From Streptomyces antimycoticus (lineage in GTDB: Bacteria > Actinomycetota > Actinomycetes > Streptomycetales > Streptomycetaceae), in contig NZ_BJHV01000001.1 of assembly GCF_005405925.1 (NCBI RefSeq), positions 7,564,001 through 7,628,000 on the forward strand: DNA of 64,000 nt, read 5' to 3'. The notes under the pieces were generated by a model, which was given only the letters and a program-made list of their open reading frames with translations, made no database searches and was not told where the DNA came from. Of the stretch, positions 28,375 through 37,548 are shown in pieces. Each line of letters opens with the position of its first letter. The stretch's first letter is position 1. The position numbers and the translations under genes were made by a program.

Positions 28375-29421
28375 ATGGCGTTGCGGTTGCTCCGCGGCAA
28401 GGACGACAGGCTCACAGCCTATGCACTGGTGGCGGGCGGTGTGGCGCGCTGGACGGAAGACCGGCCCGGAGGGCCGGGGTGGACGGGCCCCTGGCTGATC
28501 GAGGCGCCCGGCCTGGTCAGCCTGACCATCGCTCAGAGCGCGGAGGGGTACGCGCATCTGGTGGGGCTTCGGCGCCGCCCGGGCGGCGTGGGCGAGCCGG
28601 CGCGCGTGGACATCGTCCACGCCACCCAGTTCCAGACCGGCCGCCCGCTGACGGCGTGGCACTCGCTGGGCACTCCGCACCCGAAGGACCCCCGTAAGGC
28701 CGAGCGGACCGGCGCGCCCGCCATGGCGGTGGACTCCTCCGGCGCCCTGCGCGTCTTCGTCCGCAACGCCGGGGGCGGGGTGAGCGCGCGGCGGCAGGAC
28801 CCCAAGGGGACCTGGGAGCGCTGGACCGACTGGAAGGGCACCCATGTGCTGGGCGGCCTTTCGGCGGCCGCGACCGCCGACGGCCGGCTCGAACTGCTCG
28901 CACCGGCCGATAAGGGCGCCGCGCTGCGCTGGTACCAGCCCAAGCCCGGCGCCGCCCCGAAGCGGGGCGAGGACGTCCCCGCCGATGCCCGGCCGGATTC
29001 TGCGGCCGTGGTGGAGACCAGCCCCGGCAGCCTCACCCACTACTGGCGCGACGCCGACAGCGGCGAGCTCATGGCCTGGCGGCCGGACGCCCCGGCCCCC
29101 GCGCCGCTGGGCGGGTCGACGGGCACCGGCCCGGTCGCCGCGGTGCGCGCCGTGGTGGACGGTCATGACTGCACCGTCCTGGCCCACCAGGACGCCGGGC
29201 GGCTGGCGGTCGCCGCCCACCCCAGCGAGGACGAGGCGGCGGGGGTGTGGTGGACGCCCTCGGGCGAGCAGGGCGCCCACACCCCGGCGCTGGCGCTGGA
29301 CGGCCAGGGCCGGGTGGTGCTGGCCGCGCTGGGACTGGACGGACGGCTCCTGGTGGCCCGTCAGAAGACCGACGAGGCCGGGCTGGCCCTGAGGGCCTGG
29401 AACCGCGTGGGAAGCGGCTGA
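28375..29421 (+). CDS. Hypothetical beta-propeller (PLL/tectonin-like) protein
   Basis: 348 residues if the ATG at 28375 is used; a GTG at 28342 would add 11 residues, and neither has a good Shine-Dalgarno. A TACTAT -10-like hexamer at 28319-28324 fits a short leader. There is no signal peptide or membrane segment. The sequence is a series of about 45-55-residue blades, each with hydrophobic strands and a W or F near G-R-L or G-A-L (G-A-L-R-V-F-V-R-N-A-G-G, G-R-L-E-L-L-A-P-A-D, A-A-L-R-W-Y-Q). This resembles PLL-like lectin propellers and tachylectin repeats. Function unknown; probably cytosolic. Confidence 0.6.
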   Translation: MALRLLRGKDDRLTAYALVAGGVARWTEDRPGGPGWTGPWLIEAPGLVSLTIAQSAEGYAHLVGLRRRPGGVGEPARVDIVHATQFQTGRPLTAWHSLGTPHPKDPRKAERTGAPAMAVDSSGALRVFVRNAGGGVSARRQDPKGTWERWTDWKGTHVLGGLSAAATADGRLELLAPADKGAALRWYQPKPGAAPKRGEDVPADARPDSAAVVETSPGSLTHYWRDADSGELMAWRPDAPAPAPLGGSTGTGPVAAVRAVVDGHDCTVLAHQDAGRLAVAAHPSEDEAAGVWWTPSGEQGAHTPALALDGQGRVVLAALGLDGRLLVARQKTDEAGLALRAWNRVGSG

Positions 29422-29458
29422 GCGGCCCGCCGGCCCCGTTGAACGGCCGGAAACGGCG

Positions 29459-29501
29459 CGAGCGCCGGGCGGGACCGATTCCTCGGCCCACCCGGCGCTC
29501 G
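29459..29501. terminator. Hairpin between convergent propeller gene and fadB
   Basis: 15-bp stem with one wobble pair (29459-29473 with 29487-29501), 13-nt loop. Confidence 0.7.
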
Positions 29502-29517
29502 GCCGGACACTGTCGTG

Positions 29518-31656
29518 TTACGCCGGGACGCTCGCGACGCCCGGAGCCAGGAACGTCTTCCCGTTCACCCGCTCCGAGACGCCCTCGCGGTCCAGGTACG
29601 GCGTGATACCGCCCAGGTGGAAGGGCCAGCCCGCACCGGTGATCAGGCACAGGTCGATGTCCTGCGCCTCGGCGACGATGCCCTCCTCGAGCATCAGGCC
29701 GATCTCCTGCGCGACGGCGTCCAGCACCCGGGTGCGCACCTGCTCCTCGGTGAGGACGGTGTCGCCCTGCTGGAGCAGCGCGGCGACCTCCGGGTCCAGC
29801 TCCGGCTTGGCTGAATTGCCGTCGCCATGGACGTAGAAGCCGCGCTTGCCCGCCTCGACCACGCGCCGGAGGTTCTCCGAGACCGTGAAGCGGTCCGGGA
29901 ACGCGCCGTGCAGCGTCTCGGAGACGTGCAGGCCGATCGCCGGGCCGACCAGCTCCAGCAGCACCAGCGGGGACATCGGCAGGCCCAGCGGCTCGATGGC
30001 GCGCTCGGCGGCGTCGACCGGGGTGCCCTCGTCGATGACGTTCTGGATCTCGCCCATGAAGCGGGTCAGGATCCGGTTGACCACGAACGCCGGGGCGTCC
30101 TTGACCAGGACGGCGGTCTTCTTCAGCTTCTTGGCCACGCCGAAGGCGGTGGCCAGCGCCGCGTCATCGGTCTTCTCACCGCGGACGATCTCCAGCAGCG
30201 GCAGGATCGCGACCGGGTTGAAGAAGTGGAAGCCCACGACCCGCTCGGGGTGCTTGAGCTGGGACGCCATCTCGGACACCGACAGCGAGGAGGTGTTGGT
30301 GGCGAGGATGGCGTGCTCCGGCACGACCGCCTCGACCTCGGCGAACACCTTCTGCTTGACGCCCATCTCCTCGAAGACGGCCTCGATGACGAAGTCCGCG
30401 TCGCCGAAGGCGGCGGCCTTGTCCAGCGAACCGGTCACCGCGGCCTTGAGGCGATTGGCCTTGTCCTGGTTGATCCGGCCCTTGAGCAGCAGCTTGTCGA
30501 TCTCGCCGTGGACATAGCCCACGCCCTTGTCGACCCGCTCCTGGTCGATGTCGGTCAGGACGACCGGCACCTCCAGCCGCCGGACGAACAGCAGCGCCAG
30601 CTGCGAGGCCATCAGACCCGCGCCCACGACGCCCACCTTGGAGACCGGGCGCGCCAGCGACTTGTCCGGGGCACCGGCCGGGCGCTTGCCCCGCTTCTGC
30701 ACCAGGTTGAAGGCGTAGATGCCGCTGCGCAGCTCACTGCCCATGATCAGGTCGGCGAGCGCCTTCTCCTCGGCCTCGTAGCCCCGGGCGAGGTCACCGT
30801 TGCGCGCGGCGTCGATGATCTCCAGCGCGCGGTAGGCGGCCGGGGCGGCCCCGTGCACCTTGCCGTCGGCGATGGCGCGGCCGCGCACCACGGCCTCGTG
30901 CCAGGCGTCGCCGCGGTCGATCTCCGGCCGTACGACCTCGATCTCGCCCTTGAGGACGGAGGCGGTCCAGATCAGCGACTGCTCCAGGAAGTCCGCGCCC
31001 TCGAAGATCGCGTCCGCGATCCCGAGGTCATAGACCTGCTCGCCCTTGAGCTGCTTGTTCTGGTTGAGCGAGTTCTCGATGATGACCGAGACCGCGCGGT
31101 CGGCGCCGATCAGGTTCGGCAGCAGCGTGCAGCCGCCCCAGCCGGGGACCAGGCCCAGGAACACCTCGGGCAGCGAGAAGGCCGGCAGCGCCGCGGAGAC
31201 GGTGCGGTAGGAGCAGTGCAGCCCGACCTCGACCCCGCCGCCCATCGCCGCGCCGTTGTAGTACGCGAAGGTGGGCACGGCGAGCGCCGACAGCCGCTTG
31301 AAGACGTCATGGCCGCCCTTGCCGATGGCCAGCGCGTCCTCATGGCGCTTCAGCAGCTCCACGCCCTTGAGGTCGGCGCCCACGGCGAAGATGAACGGCT
31401 TGCCGGTGATGCCGACACCGGTGATCGTGCCGTCCGCCGCCTCCTTCTCGACCTGGTCGATCGCCGTGTTGAGGTTGGCGAGCGAGGCCGGGCCGAAGGT
31501 GGTGGGCTTGGTGTGGTCCAGGCCGTTGTCCAGCGTGATGAGTGCGAAGCGGCCGGCGCCCAGGGGGAGATCGAGGTGGCGGACGTGTGCCTGCGTCACG
31601 ACCTCGCCCGGGAACAGCTCTGCCGCCCCCTTGAGAAGCTCTGCGGTGTTGGTCAC
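29518..31656 (-). CDS. fadB: Fatty acid oxidation complex alpha subunit (enoyl-CoA hydratase / 3-hydroxyacyl-CoA dehydrogenase)
   Basis: 712 residues from the GTG at 31656, which overlaps the upstream thiolase stop by 4 bp. The N-terminal crotonase domain (about 40-300) shows Y-N-G-A-A-M-G-G-G-V-E-V-G-L and the oxyanion-hole region A-V-G-A-D-L-K-G. The central NAD-binding domain starts G-V-V-G-A-G-L-M-A-S-Q, with A rather than G at the end of the usual G-x-G-x-M-G. Then come T-N-T-S-S-L-S-V-S-E-M and the catalytic His in G-F-H-F-F-N-P-V. A duplicated C-terminal dehydrogenase domain finishes it. It hydrates and oxidises acyl-CoA intermediates for the thiolase partner; the coupled pair forms the trifunctional complex. 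Confidence 0.94.
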   Translation of the reverse strand: MTNTAELLKGAAELFPGEVVTQAHVRHLDLPLGAGRFALITLDNGLDHTKPTTFGPASLANLNTAIDQVEKEAADGTITGVGITGKPFIFAVGADLKGVELLKRHEDALAIGKGGHDVFKRLSALAVPTFAYYNGAAMGGGVEVGLHCSYRTVSAALPAFSLPEVFLGLVPGWGGCTLLPNLIGADRAVSVIIENSLNQNKQLKGEQVYDLGIADAIFEGADFLEQSLIWTASVLKGEIEVVRPEIDRGDAWHEAVVRGRAIADGKVHGAAPAAYRALEIIDAARNGDLARGYEAEEKALADLIMGSELRSGIYAFNLVQKRGKRPAGAPDKSLARPVSKVGVVGAGLMASQLALLFVRRLEVPVVLTDIDQERVDKGVGYVHGEIDKLLLKGRINQDKANRLKAAVTGSLDKAAAFGDADFVIEAVFEEMGVKQKVFAEVEAVVPEHAILATNTSSLSVSEMASQLKHPERVVGFHFFNPVAILPLLEIVRGEKTDDAALATAFGVAKKLKKTAVLVKDAPAFVVNRILTRFMGEIQNVIDEGTPVDAAERAIEPLGLPMSPLVLLELVGPAIGLHVSETLHGAFPDRFTVSENLRRVVEAGKRGFYVHGDGNSAKPELDPEVAALLQQGDTVLTEEQVRTRVLDAVAQEIGLMLEEGIVAEAQDIDLCLITGAGWPFHLGGITPYLDREGVSERVNGKTFLAPGVASVPA

Positions 31657-32870
31657 TTGTTCCCCTCGAAGTGCGGGTTCTCCCAGATCACGGTGCCACC
31701 CATGCCGAAGCCGATGCACATCGTGGTGATGCCGTAGCGGACCTCCGGCTGCTCCTCGAACTGCCGCGCCAGCTGCGTCATCAGCCGGACACCGGAGGAG
31801 GCCAGCGGATGGCCGAAGGCGATGGCGCCGCCGTACTGGTTGACGCGCTCATCGTCGTCCGCGATGCCGTAGTGGTCCAGGAACGACAGGACCTGGACGG
31901 CGAACGCCTCGTTGATCTCGAACAGGCCGATGTCCTCGATCGACAGACCGGCCTTGGCGAGCGCCTTCTTGGTCGCCGGGACCGGGCCGTAGCCCATCAC
32001 CTCGGGCTCGACGCCCGCGAAGGCGAAGGAGACCAGGCGCATCCGCACCGGCAGGCCCAGCTCCCGGGCGAAGTCCTCGGAGGCGACCAGCGAGGCGGTG
32101 GCGCCGTCGTTGAGCCCCGCGGAGTTACCGGCGGTGATCCGGCCGTGCGGGCGGAACGGGGTCTTCAGCGAGGCCAGGCCCTCCAGCGTGGTGCCCGGGC
32201 GCATCGGCTCGTCGGCGGTCGCCAGGCCCCAGCCCAGCTCGCCGCCCTCGGGGGAGGTGCGGCGCACCGAGACCGGCACCAGGTCCTGCTGGATCTTGCC
32301 GTTGGCGTACGCCTTGGCGGCCTTCTCCTGGCTGCGCACCGCGAACTCGTCGGCGCGCGCCTTGGTGATGTGCGGCAGCCGGTCGTGGAGGTTCTCCGCC
32401 GTCATGCCCATGAACAGGGCCGACTCGTCGACCAGCTTCTCCGAGACGAAGCGGGGGTTGGGGTCGACGGCCTCGCCCATGGGGTGGCGGCCCATGTGCT
32501 CGACGCCGCCCGCGATGACGGCGTCATAGGCGCCGAAGGCGATGGATCCCGCGGTGGTCGTCACGGCCGTCATCGCACCGGCACACATCCGGTCGATGGC
32601 GTAACCGGGGACCGACTGGGGCAGCCCGGCCAGGATGCCCGCGGTGCGGCCGATGGTCAGGCCCTGGTCGCCGATCTGCGTCGTCGCGGCGATGGCCACC
32701 TCGTCGATGCGCTCCGGCGGCAGATCCGGGTTGCGGCGCAGCAGCTCCCGGATGCACTTGACGACCATGTCGTCGGCGCGGGTCTCATGGTAGATGCCCT
32801 TCGGGCCCGCCTTGCCGAATGGGGTCCGGACGCCGTCGACGAAGACGACGTCCCTAGCGGTACGAGGCAC
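31653..32870 (-). CDS. fadA: Acetyl-CoA acyltransferase (3-ketoacyl-CoA thiolase)
   Basis: 405 residues from a GTG at 32870 with AGGAG upstream. Both catalytic cysteines are present (D-R-M-C-A-G-A-M-T-A-V near residue 90 and T-M-C-I-G-F-G-M-G-G near the end), as are N-E-A-F-A-V-Q and the His loop G-G-A-I-A-F-G-H-P-L-A-S-S-G. It cleaves 3-ketoacyl-CoA to acetyl-CoA plus a shortened acyl-CoA, last step of beta-oxidation. First gene of the fadA-fadB operon. The upstream gap carries a dyad at 32941-32952 that may bind a TetR-type fatty-acid regulator. Confidence 0.95.
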   Translation of the reverse strand: MPRTARDVVFVDGVRTPFGKAGPKGIYHETRADDMVVKCIRELLRRNPDLPPERIDEVAIAATTQIGDQGLTIGRTAGILAGLPQSVPGYAIDRMCAGAMTAVTTTAGSIAFGAYDAVIAGGVEHMGRHPMGEAVDPNPRFVSEKLVDESALFMGMTAENLHDRLPHITKARADEFAVRSQEKAAKAYANGKIQQDLVPVSVRRTSPEGGELGWGLATADEPMRPGTTLEGLASLKTPFRPHGRITAGNSAGLNDGATASLVASEDFARELGLPVRMRLVSFAFAGVEPEVMGYGPVPATKKALAKAGLSIEDIGLFEINEAFAVQVLSFLDHYGIADDDERVNQYGGAIAFGHPLASSGVRLMTQLARQFEEQPEVRYGITTMCIGFGMGGTVIWENPHFEGNK

Positions 32871-32940
32871 GTTGGCTCTCCTCCAGGTGCGGGATGGCAC
32901 TGCTGCGGGCACGCCCGGGGCGCGCCTCACAACCTCATGC

Positions 32941-32952
32941 TACTTATGAGTA
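32941..32952. promoter_or_regulatory. Dyad in the fadAB promoter
   Basis: TACTTATGAGTA has TACT/AGTA arms and overlaps a CTCAT...ATGAG pair (32934-32950). AT-rich for this genome and 70-80 bp upstream of the thiolase start; a TetR-type operator is possible but not identifiable. Confidence 0.35.
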
Positions 32953-33038
32953 ACCAAGCTGCCCAGTCCTCACGACCGGAGGGTTGAAGGTCACAGCCGC
33001 GGACCGGCGGCAACCGCCGCCGGTCCACGCGCGTCACA

Positions 33039-34316
33039 TCAGGCCGGGGTCGCCAGCAAGGCGGCCGCCAGCACCGGGGTCACCTGGTCGATCTGCCAGG
33101 GACGAGCACCGTGACCTGCGAGAACGGAAGCGACCGCGTCCGTCGTCGGCTCGGCGGGCGGCTCCCAGCACAGCCGCCGGACGGTGTCCGGGGCGATCAG
33201 GTTCTCCTGCGGAAGATTCAGCCCTTCGGCCAGTTGGGTGACGGCCGCACGCGCCGCGGAGAGCCGCGCCGCCGCGGCCGGGTCCTTGTCGGCCCACGCC
33301 CGCGGCGGGGGCGGACCGGCCACCGGCTGGCCCGGCTGCGGGAGGTCGGCCTCCGGCAGCTCCCGCGCCCGGTCCACCGCGGCCTGCCACTGCTCCAGCT
33401 GGCGCCGGTTCATCCGGTGGCCGAAACCGCTCAGCGCGGCCAGCGCCCGCACATTCGCGGGCAGGGCCAGCGCGGCCTCGACGATGGCCGCGTCGCCCAG
33501 CACCTTGCCCGGCGAGACATCGCGGCGCTGGGCGATCCGGTCCCGGGCCGTCCACAGCTCGCGCACCACGGCCATCTGCCGGCGCCGCCGGACCTTGTGC
33601 ATCCCCGACGTCCGCCGCCAGGGGTCCTTGCGCGGCGGGGCGGGCGGGGCCGCGGCGATGGCCGCGAACTCCTGATGCGCCCACTCCAGCTTGCTCTGCC
33701 GCTCCAGCTCCTCCTCCAGCGCGTCGCGGAGGTCGACCAGCAGCTCGACATCGAGCGCGGCGTAGTGCAGCCAGGGGTCGGGCAGCGGGCGGGTGGACCA
33801 GTCGACGGCGGAGTGGCCCTTCTCCAGGGCGTATCCGAGGATGTTCTCGACCATGGCGCCGAGCCCCACCCGGGCGAATCCGGCCAGCCGGCCCGCGAGT
33901 TCGGTGTCGAAGATCCGGGTGGGGATCATGCCTATGTCACGCAGACAGGGCAGATCCTGGGTCGCGGCGTGCAGGACCCATTCGGCGTCGGCGATCGCGG
34001 CGCCCAGACCGGAGAGGTCGGGACAGCCGACGGGGTCGATCAGTGCGGTCCCCGCTCCGGCCCGGCGCAGCTGGACCAGATAGGCCCGCTGTCCGTAGCG
34101 GTAGCCGGAGGCGCGCTCGGCGTCGACGGCCACCGGGCCGTGGCCCGCGGCGAAGGTCGCGATGACCTCGGCGAGCGCGTCCGCGTCGGCGGTGACGGGC
34201 GGGATGCCCTCGCGCGGCTCCAGCAAGGGGACCGGCGCCGGGGGGAGGTCGTCCGGAGGAGCGCCCCCGGTGGTTCGCAGTGTCGTCTCTGCTGCGGTCT
34301 CTTGGGCGTCGGTCAC
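33039..34316 (-). CDS. RNase D-like 3'-5' exonuclease with HRDC domain
   Basis: 425 residues from a GTG at 34316. The DEDDy exonuclease domain (about 40-215) shows V-A-V-D-A-E-R-A-S-G-Y (first D/E pair), H-A-A-T-Q-D-L-P-C-L (second Asp) and H-Y-A-A-L-D-V-E-L-L (Tyr and final Asp). An HRDC nucleic-acid-binding domain follows at about 245-320, and a second helical domain at the end. Likely trims structured RNA or tRNA 3' ends in the cytosol. It lies downstream of whiI on the same strand, separated by a 34-bp perfect palindrome that probably ends the whiI transcript. Confidence 0.92.
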   Translation of the reverse strand: MTDAQETAAETTLRTTGGAPPDDLPPAPVPLLEPREGIPPVTADADALAEVIATFAAGHGPVAVDAERASGYRYGQRAYLVQLRRAGAGTALIDPVGCPDLSGLGAAIADAEWVLHAATQDLPCLRDIGMIPTRIFDTELAGRLAGFARVGLGAMVENILGYALEKGHSAVDWSTRPLPDPWLHYAALDVELLVDLRDALEEELERQSKLEWAHQEFAAIAAAPPAPPRKDPWRRTSGMHKVRRRRQMAVVRELWTARDRIAQRRDVSPGKVLGDAAIVEAALALPANVRALAALSGFGHRMNRRQLEQWQAAVDRARELPEADLPQPGQPVAGPPPPRAWADKDPAAAARLSAARAAVTQLAEGLNLPQENLIAPDTVRRLCWEPPAEPTTDAVASVLAGHGARPWQIDQVTPVLAAALLATPA

Positions 34317-34351
34317 CTGTCAAGGGTAGCTGTGTGCGGCGAGTACGCAGG

Positions 34352-34385
34352 GCGCCCGTCGACGGAACGTTCCGTCGACGGGCGC
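34352..34385. terminator. 34-bp perfect palindrome, probable terminator of whiI
   Basis: The two 17-bp halves (34352-34368 and 34369-34385) are exact reverse complements centred on AACGTT. In RNA this gives a 15-bp stem with tetraloop. It sits between the whiI stop and the exonuclease start. Confidence 0.8.
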
Positions 34386-34429
34386 GGGGGTGGTGGGGAG
34401 AGGCGCGACGGCCGGGTGGGCGATACGGC

Positions 34430-35089
34430 TCAGTGGATGATCCCGGTGCGCAGTGCGACCGCGACCATGCCGGCCCGGTCCCCGGTGCCCAGCTTGCGGG
34501 CGATCCGGGCGAGGTGACTCTTGACGGTCAGAGCGGACAGGCCCATCGAGACGCCGATGGCCTTGTTGGACTGGCCCTCCGCAACCAGCCTCAGCACCTC
34601 GACCTCGCGGCCCGACAGCTCCCGGTAGCCGCCGGGGTGGCCGGGGGCGCCCGGCGGGCGGCGGTGCATCCGGGCGGCGGCGCCGAGCGGGGCGGTGCCG
34701 GGACGGCCCGGGATGCCGAGGTTGGTGCGGGTGCCGGTGACGACATAGCCCTTGACGCCGCCGGCCAGCGCGTTCCTTACGGCGCCGATGTCATCGGCGG
34801 CGGACAGGGCCAGCCCATTGGGCCAGCCCGCGGCGCGGGTCTCGGAGAGCAGGGTGAGGCCGGAGCCGTCGGGAAGGTGGACATCGGCGACGCAGATGTC
34901 GCGCGGATTGCCGATGCGGGGACGGGCCTCGGCGATGGACGACGCCTCGATGACGTCGCGCACTCCGAGGGCCCAGAGATGGCGGGTGACGGTGGAACGT
35001 ACGCGGGGGTCGGCGACGACGACCATGGCCGTCGGCTTGTTCGGGCGGTAGGCGACCAGGCTGGACGGTTGCTCGAGGAGAACAGACAC
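34430..35089 (-). CDS. whiI: Orphan atypical response regulator WhiI (sporulation)
   Basis: 219 residues from a GTG at 35089 with GGAGG upstream. The receiver-like domain (about 20-135) keeps the phospho-acceptor-type Asp in I-C-V-A-D-V-H-L-P. It has only one acidic residue where an Asp-Asp pair is usual (V-V-V-A-D-P-R) and T where the conserved Lys is expected (K-G-Y-V-V-T-G). The LuxR/NarL helix-turn-helix (L-S-G-R-E-V-E-V-L-R-L-V-A-E-G-Q-S-N-K-A-I-G) ends the protein. Sequence and place (next to the RNase D-like gene, near hemE) match S. coelicolor WhiI (SCO6029), which heterodimerises with BldM to switch on late sporulation genes and is thought to act without phosphorylation. No kinase gene is adjacent. 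Confidence 0.9.
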   Translation of the reverse strand: MSVLLEQPSSLVAYRPNKPTAMVVVADPRVRSTVTRHLWALGVRDVIEASSIAEARPRIGNPRDICVADVHLPDGSGLTLLSETRAAGWPNGLALSAADDIGAVRNALAGGVKGYVVTGTRTNLGIPGRPGTAPLGAAARMHRRPPGAPGHPGGYRELSGREVEVLRLVAEGQSNKAIGVSMGLSALTVKSHLARIARKLGTGDRAGMVAVALRTGIIH

Positions 35090-35569
35090 CAGGCCTCCTG
35101 GGGAGTTGTGGGACGGGTCACCACGTCCTTCGGCACCGATACGGCCTGGCTTTAGGGAATGATCACGATTTGGTGAGTAACAATTCGGGCAATTAGGACG
35201 ACTGATCGATCACGGGTGCACTTTTTAAGGGCTCGGTTCGCCTCCGGGGCGCAAAAGCCTCCCCCGGCTACCGCTGGGAGGTGCCCCCTGTCGACGGTCG
35301 ACCGTGCCCGGTCGCCCACGCGGCGCGGCCGCACATCGATACGAGCCCGAGGGCCCTGTGCGCGCTCTCCCCTTCGACAGCGACGCGCCCCTTCGGCTCG
35401 CCCCCAGCTACCCCTGGGAGGCGCCCCCGGCCGGTCAGCCCAAGCACCCGGATACGTTGCGGTGCCCGTCGGCTCAGTCGGTTGCCGCTGGGAGGTGTTC
35501 CGGCCGGAAGGCCCGAGCACCCTGGAAGCTCCACGGCGCCCCGGCGCCTGCGGATGGCGCCCAGGGCGT
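35090..35569. other. Long intergenic region upstream of whiI
   Basis: 480 bp without a supportable gene. The segment 35150-35230 is AT-richer and should hold the whiI promoter; it contains a TGATCGATCA palindrome (35203-35212) and TTACTCACC on the whiI strand. The remainder (35255-35505) is filled by three copies of a dispersed Streptomyces repeat. Confidence 0.7.
35261..35505. repeat. Dispersed Streptomyces intergenic repeat, three copies
   Basis: Two 28-bp copies at 35261-35288 and 35401-35428 (pattern CCCCC(G/A)GCTACC(G/C)CTGGGAG followed by G(T/C)GCCCCC) and a partial third at about 35481-35503. From memory this motif is scattered widely in Streptomyces intergenic DNA; each copy can fold back on itself. 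Confidence 0.75.
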
Positions 35570-36298
35570 CTAGCGGGCCTGGGGACCCCGCCGTTGAGGC
35601 AGTGACACGACCCCCGCCTCCGCCGCTCCCGCCGGAGGCAGCCCGGCGATCTGGCACAGGAGGTCGCACCAGGCGGCCAGATGTCCCGCGGTGTCCGGCA
35701 CGCCCAGCGGTTCCGCCGCGCCCTCTTCCGCGGGCTCCGGGCGCCGTGGGCCGGGGCGGGCAGGTTCGGGGGCCGGGTGGGCGGCCGGGGTCCACGAGGC
35801 GCGGATCTCGATCCGGGTCGACGGCTCCCGTTCGCCCATCGCGCCGAAGTAGTGCGAGCTCGCCCGGGTGACCGTGCCGCTGGGCTCCCCGTAAGGCAGA
35901 CCGCGGGCCTCCAGCGCGCCGGTGAGCCAGGACCAGCACACCTCCGGCAGCAGCGGATCCGCCGCGATCTCCGGCTCCAGGTCCGCGTGGACCAGGGTCA
36001 CCAGACGGAAGGTGCCGCGCCAGGAGTCGTGTCCGGCCGGGTCGTGCAGCAGGATCAGCCGCCCCTCGGCCAGCTCCTCGTCGTCCGACGCGCCGGTGAC
36101 CACCGCCTCCAGCGCGTACGAGTAGGGTGCGAGCCGACGCGGGGGTGGGGTCGGATCGAGCTCCACCTCGGGCCGTACCCGCACACCGCACAGCGCGGCG
36201 ACGGCATGCCGGAAGGCGGGAGGGGTGTCCTCACCGCCTGCTTCCGTGCCGTCAGGGCCGTCAGCACCGTTCGAGAGGTGTCCTTGAACCGCTGCCAT
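35570..36298 (-). CDS. DUF3000 domain-containing protein
   Basis: 242 residues from the ATG at 36298. Conserved actinobacterial core from about 25 to 190: [60 protein letters not shown], and C-W-S-W-L-T-G-A-L. No signal peptide or membrane helix. Function unknown; it is conserved next to hemE in streptomycetes, and here the two genes diverge with start codons 91 bp apart. Confidence 0.85.
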   Translation of the reverse strand: MAAVQGHLSNGADGPDGTEAGGEDTPPAFRHAVAALCGVRVRPEVELDPTPPPRRLAPYSYALEAVVTGASDDEELAEGRLILLHDPAGHDSWRGTFRLVTLVHADLEPEIAADPLLPEVCWSWLTGALEARGLPYGEPSGTVTRASSHYFGAMGEREPSTRIEIRASWTPAAHPAPEPARPGPRRPEPAEEGAAEPLGVPDTAGHLAAWCDLLCQIAGLPPAGAAEAGVVSLPQRRGPQAR

Positions 36299-36389
36299 GC
36301 CCGGAAGACTAGGCGCAGTGAGGGCCCTAACCGGGGAGGAACACCCGGGTTGGCGGGTCACTCGTTCGGCCCGTGCGAAGATTTGGGGC

Positions 36390-37496
36390 ATGAGCGCCAA
36401 TGAGCGGCCCTCGGGCCAGCAGCAGACCGGCCGCGCCGCGGCTCGTGCCACAGCCGATTCGGCCTTTCTGCGGGCCTGCCGCCGGGAGCCGGTGCCTCAT
36501 ACGCCGGTGTGGTTCATGCGGCAGGCGGGGCGCTCGCTTCCGGAGTACCGCAAGCTGCGTGAGGGCACCGCGATGCTCGAGTCCTGCATGCGGCCCGACC
36601 TGGTCACCGAGATCACCCTGCAGCCGGTGCGCCGGCACCGGGTGGACGCGGCCATCTACTTCAGCGACATCGTCGTGCCGCTCAAGGCCATCGGCATCGA
36701 CCTCGATATCAAGCCCGGAGTCGGGCCGGTTGTCGAGCGGCCGATCCGTACCCGCGCCGATCTGGAGCGACTGCGTCCGCTCGATCCGGATGATGTGAAG
36801 TACGTCACCGAGGCCATCGGGGCGCTCGTCGGCGAGCTCGGCGCGACCCCGCTCATCGGCTTCGCGGGCGCTCCCTTCACGCTCGCCAGCTATCTGGTCG
36901 AGGGCGGCCCCTCGCGCAACCACGAGCACACCAAGGCGCTCATGTACGGCGACCCGGCGCTGTGGGCCGCGCTGCTCGACCGGCTCGCCGACATCACCGC
37001 CGCCTTCCTCAAGGTCCAGATCGAGGCGGGCGCCTCGGCCGTCCAGCTCTTCGACTCCTGGGTGGGCGCCCTCGCCCCCGCCGACTACCGCCGCAGCGTG
37101 CTGCCCGCCTCCACGAAGGTCTTCGACGCCGTCGCCGGTTACGGGGTGCCGCGCATTCACTTCGGCGTGGGCACCGGCGAGTTGCTCGGGCTGCTCGGCG
37201 AGGCGGGCGCGGATGTCGTCGGCGTCGACTGGCGGGTGCCGTTGAACGAGGCCGCCCGGCGGGTCGGCCCCGGCAAGGCGCTCCAGGGCAATCTCGACCC
37301 CGCCGTGCTCTTCGCCCCGCGTACGGCCGTCGAGGCCAAGGCGGAGGAGGTGCTGGAGGCCGCCCAGGGGCTGGAGGGGCATATCTTCAACCTCGGCCAC
37401 GGCGTGCTGCCCAGCACCGACCCGGACGCGCTGACCCGTCTCGTGGAGTATGTGCACACAAGGAGCGCATCGCGCGCACCTTCTGTGAAGGTCTGA
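36390..37496 (+). CDS. hemE: Uroporphyrinogen decarboxylase
   Basis: 368 residues from the ATG at 36390. It removes four carboxyl groups from uroporphyrinogen III to give coproporphyrinogen III in the cytosol. Signature 1 [16 protein letters not shown] is present near residue 38, signature 2 [12 protein letters not shown] near residue 157, and the Tyr/His active-site region H-F-G-V-G-T-G-E and N-L-G-H-G-V-L-P at the end. Its product feeds HemG and HemQ, encoded 9-10 kb downstream. The following hypothetical gene starts about 50 bp later and may be cotranscribed. Confidence 0.96.
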   Translation: MSANERPSGQQQTGRAAARATADSAFLRACRREPVPHTPVWFMRQAGRSLPEYRKLREGTAMLESCMRPDLVTEITLQPVRRHRVDAAIYFSDIVVPLKAIGIDLDIKPGVGPVVERPIRTRADLERLRPLDPDDVKYVTEAIGALVGELGATPLIGFAGAPFTLASYLVEGGPSRNHEHTKALMYGDPALWAALLDRLADITAAFLKVQIEAGASAVQLFDSWVGALAPADYRRSVLPASTKVFDAVAGYGVPRIHFGVGTGELLGLLGEAGADVVGVDWRVPLNEAARRVGPGKALQGNLDPAVLFAPRTAVEAKAEEVLEAAQGLEGHIFNLGHGVLPSTDPDALTRLVEYVHTRSASRAPSVKV

Positions 37497-37548
37497 ACCA
37501 AGCGGGAACCCGGGTGCCTCCCGTGGCGTCGTGAGGGGCATGACCGAC

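Noticed and set aside
29827..31737. A 636-codon plus-strand frame opposite fadB
   Set aside because: Same reason: GC-driven antisense frame of a clear enzyme gene.
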